Shown piece after piece: positions 1-7,120 of a DNA stretch of 11,554 nucleotides. Position numbers and translations under genes: made by a program. Under the pieces are notes generated by a model, which searched no databases, was not told the DNA's origin, and saw only the letters and a list, made by a program, of their open reading frames with translations. Numbering within the stretch: the stretch's first letter is position 1; every line of letters starts with the position of its first letter. Location: the NCBI GenBank assembly GCA_005879435.1, contig VBKX01000317.1, forward strand, positions 1-11,554, in the 5' to 3' direction. Source of the stretch: Deltaproteobacteria bacterium (GTDB taxonomy: Bacteria > Desulfobacterota > Binatia > UBA9968).

Positions 1-27
1 AGAAAGTCGCTGCGTAATTTAGTCGTT

Positions 28-110
28 ATTCCGGGCAAGCCGGCAATAGCTGGCGCGACCCGGAATCCGGAGGGGACGGGAGGTCTGGATTCCCGCGCGC
101 CCGGGAGTTA
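28..110. repeat. Degenerate intergenic inverted repeats upstream of the first gene
   Basis: Several overlapping inverted repeats lie here. ATTCCGGG at 28-35 is the exact reverse complement of CCCGGAAT at 59-66, enclosing a smaller GCCGG/CTGGC stem. GGAATCC at 62-68 is the reverse complement of GGATTCC at 87-93. The 85-110 part resembles a decayed copy of the common 'CTGGATTCCCGC..CGGGAATGACG' intergenic repeat. The rest of 1-188 shows no convincing gene or promoter. The element may be a bidirectional terminator or mobile repeat remnant; function is not shown. Confidence 0.5.
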
Positions 111-188
111 CGAATCGGTGCCGGCGACTTACCAATGGATTTCAGTTCTGGGTCCCTGGTACGAAAACGAAGAAAACTCGGAGGTCTT

Positions 189-1901
189 ATGAAACGCTGG
201 ATGACTTTACTAGCCCTCTCGATCTCTCTGACGCAGAGTGAGTATTCATACACTGCGGAGAAGGCTACGTATCCGTCGCCACGATTTCCTTCTTACACCA
301 AGGCGCCGAAGTCGATCGACGAGGTCATGCCGTTTGCGCGCTCTATTGCGAGCCAGACCACGGGGCTGCAAGGCGGCGGATTCGGTATGGTCAAAAAAGG
401 CGAATCCATCGGTATCGTTCTCGAAGCGACCGCGGACGACATGATTGTCGACGCAGTCAAAAAAGCCATCGAAGAGCGCGGGGTGAAGGTTCAACTGCTC
501 CACGACTATGAATTGGTCGGCGTTAGCCGCGCCGAGGCGGCCGAGCTGCTCAAAGCGCGCCGGCAGTTTACCGCCGAGCAAGGTTACATTGAAGCGCGAC
601 AGTGGATCGATGGGCGCTTCGCGGATGCTGAAGTTCCAAAGAAGTGGCTCAAAGAGAGACGTCCCGATTTGTATGACGCGCTGTATCCGGCGCGCGCCCA
701 ATTGCCGGAACGCTTGAAAGAAGCGCAAAAGAAGCTCGATCGCGAGAACGTTGGCAAAGGGATCAAGGAATACTTGGAAAAAAATCCCCAGGTGAGAGGT
801 TTTTTCTGGGGCAGAGCCGGGACGACGACGTTGAGACGTTACGTGCGGCCTTACGAAGAAAAATTTCTCGGCGTGATGGTTTTTGACAATCGCTGGACGG
901 TGATGAGCAAGATCTCGCAATTCCCCGGCGACGTCTGGCGTTTGGCTGAAGAGCGGACCATCGAGCCGATCGCCTGGGCGGATCGTTTGGAGATCACAGA
1001 TCCAGAAGGAACAAACCTCAGCAGCGATTTAACCGAAGATATGTCCGAGCGCTGGGCGCGCGGCGTTTATCAACAGGGTCATCTCTACATGTTCCCCAAT
1101 CAAGCGACGGGGCGCTTCCCGTATTCCGTCGTCGAATATCCGGCGTTTCAAAAGAAATGGAACCCGCGCTCGCCGACGCCGAAGGCCGCCGGCGTGATTG
1201 CCGGCACGGCAAATCACGCGGGGCATTTTCCCCGAACCGAAGTTATAATCAAAGACGGCTACGTCGCCGACGTCAAGGGAAACGGTGTCTACGCAGAAGT
1301 CTGGCGCGAGTTTTTGAAGTATCCGAAGATCAACGAGCTCACCTATCCTTATCACGATCGTCCGGGTTACTGGCTGCTCTACGAAGCCGCGCTCGGCACG
1401 AACCCAAAGTTTTACAAGCGACCAGACGAAAATCAAATCGGCGACAACGTTACCGAACGGAACCGCAGCGGGGTTATGCACTACGGTCACGGCATTCGCG
1501 TGCATCACGGACCGGACTCGCCCGAATGGTCCAAGGAATGGATCGAGTTCACCAAGAAAAACAACATGCCCGACGATCACTGGTTTCATATTCATAACTA
1601 TTTCACCACCTATAAACTCCGCGTGCGCGGCACGAAAAACACCTGGGTGACAATTATTAACAAGGGACGTATGTCGTCGCTCGATAGTCCGGAAGTGCGG
1701 GCACTGACGTCACGCTATGGCGACCCTAAAGAATTACTTGTGGAAGATTGGGTGCCGGAAATCCCCGGCATCAACGCGAAGGGACGCTACGAAGACTATG
1801 CTAAGGATCCGTGGAAAACCGTGACGAGCATTTTCAAGAGAGTCGATGACGGAACTTACGAGTACTTCTACCCTGCAGTAAAGCAGGCAGGGAAGAGGTA
1901 G
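189..1901 (+). CDS. Exported M29-aminopeptidase/NicX-like (thermophilic metalloprotease fold) protein
   Basis: The 570-residue product begins at ATG 189, chosen because GGAGGT at 180-185 precedes it and the first residues form a Sec signal (MKRWMTLLALSISLT). A longer reading from 135 would bury the signal. Residues 40-105 resemble the N-terminal domain of M29/NicX proteins (MPFARSIA, then KKGESIGIVLEATADD and DAVKKAIEERG). Residues 269-277, ITDPEGTNL, match the family's ITDPEGTDL motif. Then come GRFPYSVVEYP (E316), TEVIIKDGYVADVKGNG (350-366), YEAALGTNP (398-406, E399), GVMHYGHG (H431) and HWFHIHN (H467, H469). These sit where family metal ligands are expected, though the final H-x-D is H-x-H here. 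Family members are usually about 370-410 residues and cytosolic. This one is exported and carries an extra segment at about 110-260 and a C-terminal extension. It heads a run of same-strand genes. Peptidase, dioxygenase or neither is undecided. Confidence 0.7.
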   Translation: MKRWMTLLALSISLTQSEYSYTAEKATYPSPRFPSYTKAPKSIDEVMPFARSIASQTTGLQGGGFGMVKKGESIGIVLEATADDMIVDAVKKAIEERGVKVQLLHDYELVGVSRAEAAELLKARRQFTAEQGYIEARQWIDGRFADAEVPKKWLKERRPDLYDALYPARAQLPERLKEAQKKLDRENVGKGIKEYLEKNPQVRGFFWGRAGTTTLRRYVRPYEEKFLGVMVFDNRWTVMSKISQFPGDVWRLAEERTIEPIAWADRLEITDPEGTNLSSDLTEDMSERWARGVYQQGHLYMFPNQATGRFPYSVVEYPAFQKKWNPRSPTPKAAGVIAGTANHAGHFPRTEVIIKDGYVADVKGNGVYAEVWREFLKYPKINELTYPYHDRPGYWLLYEAALGTNPKFYKRPDENQIGDNVTERNRSGVMHYGHGIRVHHGPDSPEWSKEWIEFTKKNNMPDDHWFHIHNYFTTYKLRVRGTKNTWVTIINKGRMSSLDSPEVRALTSRYGDPKELLVEDWVPEIPGINAKGRYEDYAKDPWKTVTSIFKRVDDGTYEYFYPAVKQAGKR

Positions 1902-1918
1902 CCGCAAAGAACGCAAAG
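1902..1918 (+). repeat. Short intergenic repeat (CGCAAAGAACGCAAAG type)
   Basis: The sequence CCGCAAAGAACGCAAAG directly follows the stop codon of the first gene. It is the same kind of element as the arms at 4077-4094 and 4149-4174, so three copies occur in this window. Such (C)GCAAAG(A/G)(A)CGCAAAG elements are recurrent intergenic repeats in many environmental genomes; their role is unknown to me. Confidence 0.5.
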
Positions 1919-1960
1919 TAGAAAACGCTTCGAACAGTAGAGCAACGATGGAATATTCTA

Positions 1961-2905
1961 ATGTCCCCAATCCTTTTGTTAGTATGTCTCCATGGGGCGC
2001 ATGGCGAAGACATCAGCGTGTCCTATGCTTCACTTGGGGCGGCTTACATGGACCATGTCGTCGCCATCGAAAAAGGCTACGCGCTGGAAGAAGGTCTTAA
2101 TATCAGGGTTCTCAAATCCGGTGGAGGTTCGGCGACCCAGGTCTTATTGTCAGGGCAAATTCATTTCAGCTCGTCGGCAGGATCGGCTCTGAGCGCGGCG
2201 CTGCGCGGCGGGCCGGTCAAGATCATCTACACCAACCAGTCGCGCCCCACCTACAAGCTGCTTTCCAACAAGCCCGAGATCAAAACGCTGCAAGACTTGA
2301 TCGGCAAAAAGATCGCGGTCAACACCTTCGGCGACACGGGCCATCTGGCTACGTTGCTATTGTTTAAAAAGTACCGGCTCGATCCAAAGCTCTTCCTCTT
2401 CATCGCGGTACGCAGCGACGCGCGATTCCCGGCGTTCCTTTCCGGCGCCATTGATGCGGCTCCGCTCACGCCGAGAGACATCACGCAGATCGGAGCGATG
2501 CGGGTGAACACGCTGGCCGATATCGGCAAAGAGATCCAGCTGGTTTGGAATGGCGTTGCCGTGTCGAATAGGCTGCTTGGCGACAATCCCGTATTGGTCG
2601 AGCGTTTTCTCCGCGCGCTGGCCAAGGGTCGCGAATTCGCGCGCCGTTATAGAGAGCCGACGATTGCCATGCTGGCGAAGCATACCCCGTTGCCGCCGGA
2701 TGCTCTTCTGGTCGACTATGACACGGCCCTGAGCAGCATGACCGATGATGGCACGGTGTCCGACGATGTACTCAGGGAAGAAGTTTTGGCCCGCGCCGAA
2801 TTGATCAAAGCCGCCACCGTTCCCGACCCGGCCAAGCTCTACGACTACAGCATCATCAGACGAATCTACGCAGATTTGAGAAAAGGCTGGAAGCCAAAGT
2901 TGTAA
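1961..2905 (+). CDS. NMT1/SsuA/THI5-type ABC transporter substrate-binding protein
   Basis: The 314-residue product looks like a periplasmic binding protein of the nitrate/sulfonate/thiamine-precursor class. After a short hydrophobic leader ending in LHGAHG comes the first lobe with YASLGAAYMDHVVAIEKGYALEEGLNIRV (22-50). Then come GGGSATQVLLSGQIHF (54-69) and the typical hinge statement TLQDLIGKKIAVNTFGDTG (109-127). It would capture a small organic solute for an ABC importer, but no permease or ATPase gene is nearby. The only canonical start in the open frame is ATG 1961 (in-frame TAG at 1919). It has no clear ribosome-binding site and its leader lacks the usual positively charged n-region, so the 5' end may be damaged or start at a non-canonical codon. 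It lies 59 bases after the exported M29-like gene and 74 before the cupin gene. Ligand unknown. Confidence 0.82.
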   Translation: MSPILLLVCLHGAHGEDISVSYASLGAAYMDHVVAIEKGYALEEGLNIRVLKSGGGSATQVLLSGQIHFSSSAGSALSAALRGGPVKIIYTNQSRPTYKLLSNKPEIKTLQDLIGKKIAVNTFGDTGHLATLLLFKKYRLDPKLFLFIAVRSDARFPAFLSGAIDAAPLTPRDITQIGAMRVNTLADIGKEIQLVWNGVAVSNRLLGDNPVLVERFLRALAKGREFARRYREPTIAMLAKHTPLPPDALLVDYDTALSSMTDDGTVSDDVLREEVLARAELIKAATVPDPAKLYDYSIIRRIYADLRKGWKPKL

Positions 2906-2966
2906 CCGGATCGCACTTCGCGGTAAGAGATTGGGAGCCGTCGTTCGTCCAATTGTCGCAATCCAT

Positions 2967-2974
2967 AGGAGGAG
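2967..2974 (+). promoter_or_regulatory. Strong ribosome-binding site for the cupin gene's original start
   Basis: AGGAGGAG lies five bases before ATG 2980. It fixes the true translational start of the cupin gene upstream of the frameshift. GTG 3105, the start of the longer downstream frame, has no comparable site. Confidence 0.75.
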
Positions 2975-2979
2975 TTTTT

Positions 2980-3108
2980 ATGGCAAAAAAAATACGCGAG
3001 TTCATGACGCACAGGGAACCACCTGAGCATATCTGGATGGAGCGGGACGAAAGCGCGGTGATCGGCACCGCCCGCATGGGACAGAGAATGGTGCCGGCGC
3101 GCGCGTGA
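2980..3108 (+). pseudogene. 5' fragment of the frameshifted cupin gene
   Basis: From ATG 2980, with a near-consensus ribosome-binding site, a 42-residue reading runs MAKKIREFMTHREPPEHIWM and ends VPARA at TGA 3106. The charged, non-hydrophobic N-terminus suits a cytosolic enzyme. The next frame opens at GTG 3105 inside the GTGA overlap and continues VTIFEGYG. The break lies in a run of alternating G and C (about 3095-3105). Removing one GC pair joins VPAR directly to VTIFEGYG and gives a protein of about 318 residues. I therefore read this as the amino end of the cupin at 3105-3941 and not a separate small gene. Real mutation, slippage or assembly error cannot be separated from the sequence alone; a genuine overlapping small gene is the less likely alternative. 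Confidence 0.7.
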
Positions 3109-3941
3109 CCATATTCGAAGGCTACGGTTTACGCGTCGCCACGGAACATATCGGCGGCCGTGAGGCTCAGCTCACTCGCGCGGCGGATCACGATCTGGTC
3201 TATCTGCAGTTCTGCGGGCGCTCGACGATCGAAAGCGAAAGCGGTGTCGTCGAAGTGGATCCCGGTGAAATCGTGCTCGTTCCCGCGGCCATTTCGCACC
3301 GCAGCACGGGCACGGATCAGTGCCTGCGCGTGCGCGTCGCCACCCAGGAATTCGTCACCGAAGGCGTCGATCCGGAAAAGCCGACGATGCAGAGACAGTT
3401 TGCCGTACGGCCTTCCGAACCGATTGGAATTACCAACGGTGGCAACACGGACGGCGACGGTCAGGCTCCCGTATTGGAGCACATCAGTTTCTGGGACCCA
3501 CAGTCGGATCTTTGGGTTGAGCGCGATGTCGCGGCGCTTGTCGGCTGTAAGCGCGAAGGCGGTCGCGTCGTCAGGAAATTAAGCGCTTTCAATTATTTCA
3601 CCGGCATGACCGGCAAAGGCGGCGCGCGCGCGCCGATCCTTTATAACGGCAAAGAGTTTCGCGTCGACGTTTACAATCTCGAGGAAGAGCAAAACGGCTT
3701 TCACCGCGGCTGCGACGAGGACGAGATCTGGTTTCAGTTTCGCGGCCACTCATTGAATCACACAGAGTGGGGCGCGCTCGAGCTCGACCCGGGACAGATG
3801 TCTTATATTCCTCGCGGCGTTGCCCATCGGATCACAGGCAGCCCCGGTTTTCTGCGCATGGTGCTCTACAGCCGCAAGCTGGTTCATCCGAAAGCGTTCA
3901 ATAATGTTTCTGAGCGCGAGACGCGCTTCGACGTGCAGTAA
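3105..3941 (+). CDS. Double-cupin protein, homogentisate-dioxygenase-like (main part of frameshifted gene)
   Basis: The 278-residue frame from GTG 3105 has two cupin modules. The first (about 20-80) holds HDLVYLQFCGRS and VEVDPGEIVLVPAAISHRS (49-67) but few metal-type His residues. The second (about 185-262) holds NGFHRGCDEDEIWFQFRG (197-214) and LELDPGQMSYIPRGVAHRI (225-243). H200, E205 or E207, and H241 are candidate metal ligands. Two PGE/PGQ...P..(A/S)HR signatures point to a bicupin, as in homogentisate or other aromatic dioxygenases. A ring-cleaving or ring-modifying role fits neighbours encoding UbiD and LigAB-like proteins, but the reaction is not shown. The functional N-terminus is probably the fragment at 2980-3108. 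If the frameshift is real, translation of this part would depend on coupling at GTGA or on slippage. A hairpin terminator follows the stop. Confidence 0.75.
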   Translation: MTIFEGYGLRVATEHIGGREAQLTRAADHDLVYLQFCGRSTIESESGVVEVDPGEIVLVPAAISHRSTGTDQCLRVRVATQEFVTEGVDPEKPTMQRQFAVRPSEPIGITNGGNTDGDGQAPVLEHISFWDPQSDLWVERDVAALVGCKREGGRVVRKLSAFNYFTGMTGKGGARAPILYNGKEFRVDVYNLEEEQNGFHRGCDEDEIWFQFRGHSLNHTEWGALELDPGQMSYIPRGVAHRITGSPGFLRMVLYSRKLVHPKAFNNVSERETRFDVQ

Positions 3942-3943
3942 AG

Positions 3944-3968
3944 CCCTATCGCCGCGATGGCGATAGGG
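3944..3968 (+). terminator. Hairpin terminator after the cupin gene
   Basis: CCCTATCGCC (3944-3953) and GGCGATAGGG (3959-3968) form a perfect 10-bp stem with a 5-base loop, starting two bases after the TAA at 3939-3941. There is no T-run after the stem, so it may act as an attenuating or Rho-assisted terminator or as an mRNA 3' end protector. Confidence 0.6.
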
Positions 3969-3984
3969 GATTGCGCGACAAAGT

Positions 3985-4230
3985 CACGCGAAGGACACGA
4001 AGGGTTCAGAGCTCCGTCGTATAACTACAGTTCAAAATTTCCGCGGCCTGCGCAAATAATCTGATCAGGAATTCCTCCCGCCAAGGCGCAAAGGTTATGG
4101 GGAAAGGACGAAAACTCTTATAAATGATTTTCACCCTCAATCTCCGAACTTTGCGCCCTTTGCGTCTTTGCGGGAGACACTCCGAGTTTCGGTTGCGGCT
4201 CTGCCGCGCTGGGTCATTCGTGGTTAAACC
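3985..4230. repeat. Nested composite intergenic repeat in the gene-free gap 3942-4233
   Basis: The gap is filled by repeat arms in nested inverted order. The outer arms are CACGCGAAGGACACGAAGGG (3985-4004) and an element containing ATTCGTGGTTAA (4216-4227), sharing CACGAA/TTCGTG. The inner arms are CCCGCCAAGGCGCAAAGG (4077-4094) and 4149-4174, whose reverse complement begins CCCGCAAAGACGCAAAGG, 16 of 18 identical. The 54 bases between the inner arms are AT-richer and show no gene. Both sequence families are recurrent intergenic repeats in environmental genomes. No protein-coding gene is supported here on either strand. Confidence 0.6.
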
Positions 4231-4233
4231 AAT

Positions 4234-4470
4234 ATGAAGCAACTCTGCCGAATCTTTTCGATGTTTGTCGCTTGCGTCTTCGCTCCAGGTTACGCCCCTG
4301 CGCAAAGCGCTTGGCAAAGCGAGTGGGAGAAAACGCTCGAAGCGGCGAAGAAGGAAGGAAAGGTCGTCGTCGGCATTTCGCCCAGCGCGGAGTTGAGAAA
4401 AGAGCTCGAGAGCGGATTCAAAGCGAAGTTTGGATTTGAATTAGAACTTTTTCCCGCCAGCTCAGGATGA
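4234..4470 (+). pseudogene. Truncated N-terminal remnant of a family-1 (Fe3+-type) solute-binding protein
   Basis: The 78-residue reading MKQLCRIFSMFVACVF... has a Sec signal followed by WQSEWEKTLEAAKKEGKVVVGIS and a segment ending FKAKFGFELELFPASSG, then TGA. This aligns with residues about 26-77 of the intact binding protein at 5993-7105 (DWERTLATAKKEGTVVVGVP, KFKEKFGIPIELMSARG). Reading stops just where the family's conserved SARG segment begins, and the remaining ~290 residues are absent. Downstream sequence to 4515 does not resume the family. It is thus a broken paralogue upstream of ubiD, with an intact copy downstream. The frame happens to be in phase with ubiD (15 codons after the TGA), probably by chance. 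Confidence 0.75.
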
Positions 4471-4515
4471 CCTCCACGATCAATTACTGCGTTCACTCCG
4501 GGCGAAGGATATAGA

Positions 4516-5970
4516 ATGGATACGCTTCCCTACCACGATTTCCGCGGCTTCATCGAAGAGGCCAAAAAGATCAGCGAATGGCGATTAATCGAAGACGCAG
4601 ACTGGGACGGTGAAATCGGCGCGCTGATCGAATCGACGGCGGAGCTCGATTCTCGGCCGATGCTACTGTTCGACAAGATCAAAGGTTACCCCGTCGGCTT
4701 TCGATTGGTCAGTCTTGCGTTCGCCAATTACAAACGCACGGCGCTCGCATTCGGTATTTCGCCTGACAAAAGCAAGCTCGAAGTCGTGCGTCTGCTCGCA
4801 CGCAAGATGAAGTCCGGCAAAGCGATTCCTCCGGAGGAGATAAAGTCGGCGCCGTTGATGGAAAACGTAATGGAAGGCGACGCGGTTGACCTGTTAAAAT
4901 TCCCCGCGCCGCGATTTCATGATGGTGACGGCGGCCGCTACATCGGCACGGGCGACTGTTTGATCAATGCCGAGCCTGAAAGCGGCTTTATCAACGCGGG
5001 CACCTATCGGATGCAGCTCCATGATCGCAATCTTCTGGGTCTGTGGATGAGTCCGGGGCAGCACGGACGAATGATCTGCGCGAAGTATTGGAAACAGGGG
5101 AAAAGCTGTCCGGTCGTCGTGACCTTCAGCACGGATCCCTTATTATTTACACTCGCGCATACCAAAGTCGCGTGGGGCAATTCAGAGCTCGATTATGCCG
5201 GCGGCCTCATGGGACGGCCTTTACAGATTGTTCGCGGTCCGTTGACCGGTCTGCCGATTCCCGCGGGCGCCGAGATCGCCATCGAGGGCGAGGTGCCGCC
5301 GCCAAAAGTGGAGTCACGGCCCGAGGGGCCGTTCGGTGAATGGCCGGGGTATTACTCCGGCGGCACGCTGGGCACGGGTGAAGCCCAGCCGGTCATCAAA
5401 GTAAAAGCGATCTATCACCGCAACGATCCGATCTTGGAGGAAGAAGCGCCGCTTTGGACCGGCGCGATGAAGATCGACGGCAACCCGATGGCCGGTATTC
5501 TCTGGGATCAGTTGGAGGCGGCGGGGATTCAGAACGTCGTCGGCGTCTACAATCATTCGCCCTATTTTACCGTCGTCGCGATCCAGCAAAAATACGCGGG
5601 CCACGCCAAACAAGCCGGACTTGCCGCGGTGAGTTCCGCCGCTGCCGCGCGCAACGGGCGCTACGTCGTCGTGGTCGACGACGATATCGACCCGACGAAC
5701 ATGAAAGAAGTTCTTTGGGCGATGATGACGCGGGTCGATCCGCCGACCAACATCGATATCATCGACGGCTGCTGGAGCACGCCGCTCGATCCGCGCATGC
5801 CGCCGGACAAGCGCGAGTCGAAGGACCATACCAACGGCCGGGCGATTTTTTACGCCGTGCGGCCATTCGAGTGGAAAGAAAAGTTTCCCAAAGTCAGCCG
5901 TTCGAGCCGCGAGCTGCGGGAAAAAGTGATCGCAAAGTTTCGCAACGTGATTCCATTCCCCGGCACGTGA
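4516..5970 (+). CDS. UbiD-family prenylated-FMN-dependent decarboxylase
   Basis: The 484-residue protein is a complete UbiD/Fdc-type (de)carboxylase, a cytosolic family that removes or adds carboxyl groups on aromatic, heteroaromatic or acrylic acids using prenyl-FMN. Family landmarks are clear. FINAGTYRMQ places N160 and R165, GQHGR places H183, E224 lies in NSELDYAGG, and the signature EGPFGEWPGYY (270-280) gives E270 and E275. The spacing of R165, E270 and E275 closely matches the R-E-E catalytic set of Fdc1, with N160/H183/E224 as the metal-prFMN site. VVVVDDDIDP (384-393) is another family hallmark. ATG 4516 is preceded by GAAGGA at 4504-4509. It is followed after 22 bases by a solute-binding protein gene, suggesting co-transcription. 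No ubiX-type prenyltransferase is in the window. Substrate is not predictable; aromatic-dioxygenase-like neighbours favour an aromatic acid. Confidence 0.93.
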   Translation: MDTLPYHDFRGFIEEAKKISEWRLIEDADWDGEIGALIESTAELDSRPMLLFDKIKGYPVGFRLVSLAFANYKRTALAFGISPDKSKLEVVRLLARKMKSGKAIPPEEIKSAPLMENVMEGDAVDLLKFPAPRFHDGDGGRYIGTGDCLINAEPESGFINAGTYRMQLHDRNLLGLWMSPGQHGRMICAKYWKQGKSCPVVVTFSTDPLLFTLAHTKVAWGNSELDYAGGLMGRPLQIVRGPLTGLPIPAGAEIAIEGEVPPPKVESRPEGPFGEWPGYYSGGTLGTGEAQPVIKVKAIYHRNDPILEEEAPLWTGAMKIDGNPMAGILWDQLEAAGIQNVVGVYNHSPYFTVVAIQQKYAGHAKQAGLAAVSSAAAARNGRYVVVVDDDIDPTNMKEVLWAMMTRVDPPTNIDIIDGCWSTPLDPRMPPDKRESKDHTNGRAIFYAVRPFEWKEKFPKVSRSSRELREKVIAKFRNVIPFPGT

Positions 5971-5992
5971 TCAACGAAAGGTTACGGAGTCA

Positions 5993-7105
5993 ATGAACCA
6001 AGTAGCCCGGAATGCCTTCGTCGTTAATCTGTTATCCGCCTTGCTCTTCGCGCTCCCATCATCGGCAGCCGAATCGCAAACAGATTGGGAAAGAACACTG
6101 GCCACCGCTAAGAAGGAAGGCACGGTCGTCGTCGGAGTTCCTGCCAGCAGCGAGCTACGAACTGCCATCAGTGCCAAGTTCAAAGAAAAATTCGGTATTC
6201 CCATCGAGCTGATGTCGGCGCGCGGGCCGGAAAACGTGACGCGAATCATCACGGAATTCAATGCCGGCGTGCGTTATTTCGATATTTTAGTCGCCGGAGG
6301 AGCCACGCCGCTCTCCATGGTTGCAGCGGGAGCTGCTGACGATTTTCAGTCGTACATGATCTTGCCGGAGGTCAAAGATCCGAAAAATTGGTGGGGCGGG
6401 CATATCTGGGAAGATAACGTGGGCGGCAAGCGGCAAGTCTACGCGTTTCTCTGCTACACGAGCGAGACATTGTGGTTCAACGGGAGTCAAGTCGAACCGA
6501 GTGAAATTCGTTCCTTCGACGATCTGCTCAATCCCAAATGGAAAGGCAGAATCGGCTTTCTCGATCCGCGCAACCCCGGCTCCGGGCAAAATACCTGGTC
6601 GTTTCTTTGGAAGGTGAAAGGCGAAGAGTATTTACAAAAGCTCACGCAGCAGGATCTTCTCATTAGTCAAAATTTGCGCCAGCTCGCGGATTCTCTCGCA
6701 AAAGGAAAGCTAGCGTTCACGATCGGCCTCAGCCATTACAGCTACGATCCCTTCATCAAAGCGGGCCTGCCCGTAAAACCTGTTCCTAAAATCAGAGAAG
6801 GCGCACATGCCAATAACGGCAGTGGCGTCATGACGGTGGTGAAGAATCCGCCCCATCCGAACGCAGCCAAAGTTTTCGTGAATTGGCTGCTCAGCAAAGA
6901 AGGCCAGGAAATTTACGGCAAGGCGATGACTCAGGGCACGCGCCGGATGGACGTGAGAACGGAATGGCTAAAGGAGTTCGGCATCGAAGGTTGCAGGGAC
7001 GTGATGACCGTGGAGGATTATCTGCGGCTCGAGACTCACTTGGAATCTTCCGTTTTGAAAATTAGGAATCCGGCGATCGCATTGGCGACCAAGTTGCTCA
7101 AATAG
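5993..7105 (+). CDS. Family-1 extracellular solute-binding protein (Fe3+/FbpA-like ABC type)
   Basis: The 370-residue product has a Sec signal (NAFVVNLLSALLFALPSSAAES, cleavage near residue 26). It then shows the family start DWERTLATAKKEGTVVVGVP (31-50), RGPENVTRIITEFNAGVRYFDIL (77-99), a hinge-type SFDDLLNPKWKGRIGFLDPRN (174-194), and the C-terminal HPNAAKVFVNWLLSKEGQEIYGK. These are typical of ABC type-2 periplasmic binding proteins annotated as iron(III)-binding. Many such proteins beside catabolic genes bind organic anions, so the iron annotation should not be taken literally. GGAG at 5986-5989 precedes ATG 5993, 22 bases after ubiD, so the two are probably one transcript. A truncated paralogue lies at 4234-4470. 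No permease or ATPase genes are adjacent. A perfect palindrome follows 15 bases after the stop. Confidence 0.88.
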   Translation: MNQVARNAFVVNLLSALLFALPSSAAESQTDWERTLATAKKEGTVVVGVPASSELRTAISAKFKEKFGIPIELMSARGPENVTRIITEFNAGVRYFDILVAGGATPLSMVAAGAADDFQSYMILPEVKDPKNWWGGHIWEDNVGGKRQVYAFLCYTSETLWFNGSQVEPSEIRSFDDLLNPKWKGRIGFLDPRNPGSGQNTWSFLWKVKGEEYLQKLTQQDLLISQNLRQLADSLAKGKLAFTIGLSHYSYDPFIKAGLPVKPVPKIREGAHANNGSGVMTVVKNPPHPNAAKVFVNWLLSKEGQEIYGKAMTQGTRRMDVRTEWLKEFGIEGCRDVMTVEDYLRLETHLESSVLKIRNPAIALATKLLK

Positions 7106-7120
7106 GGGAAGGCATGAGGC

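Noticed and set aside
246..920. A 224-residue minus-strand frame opposite the M29-like gene
   Set aside because: It is antisense to a gene with clear family motifs and a signal peptide, and its own translation shows no recognisable domain; an effect of GC-rich codon use.
1029..1595. A 188-residue minus-strand frame
   Set aside because: It lies wholly opposite the conserved ITDPEGT to HWFHIHN part of the M29-like gene and has no ribosome-binding site.
4006..4317. A 103-residue minus-strand frame covering the repeat gap
   Set aside because: Its translation comes from the GCAAAG and CACGAAGG repeats and it overlaps the signal-peptide part of the binding-protein remnant.
5314..5829. A 171-residue minus-strand frame inside ubiD
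   Set aside because: ubiD is conserved across this stretch, including the EGPFGEWPGYY and VVDDDID motifs; the antisense frame is His/Arg/Asp-rich shadow sequence.
4234..5970. Read-through fusion of the binding-protein remnant and ubiD across TGA 4468-4470
   Set aside because: ubiD has its own ribosome-binding site and a full-length family N-terminus, and an exported signal in front of a cytosolic prFMN enzyme makes no sense; the shared frame is a one-in-three chance.
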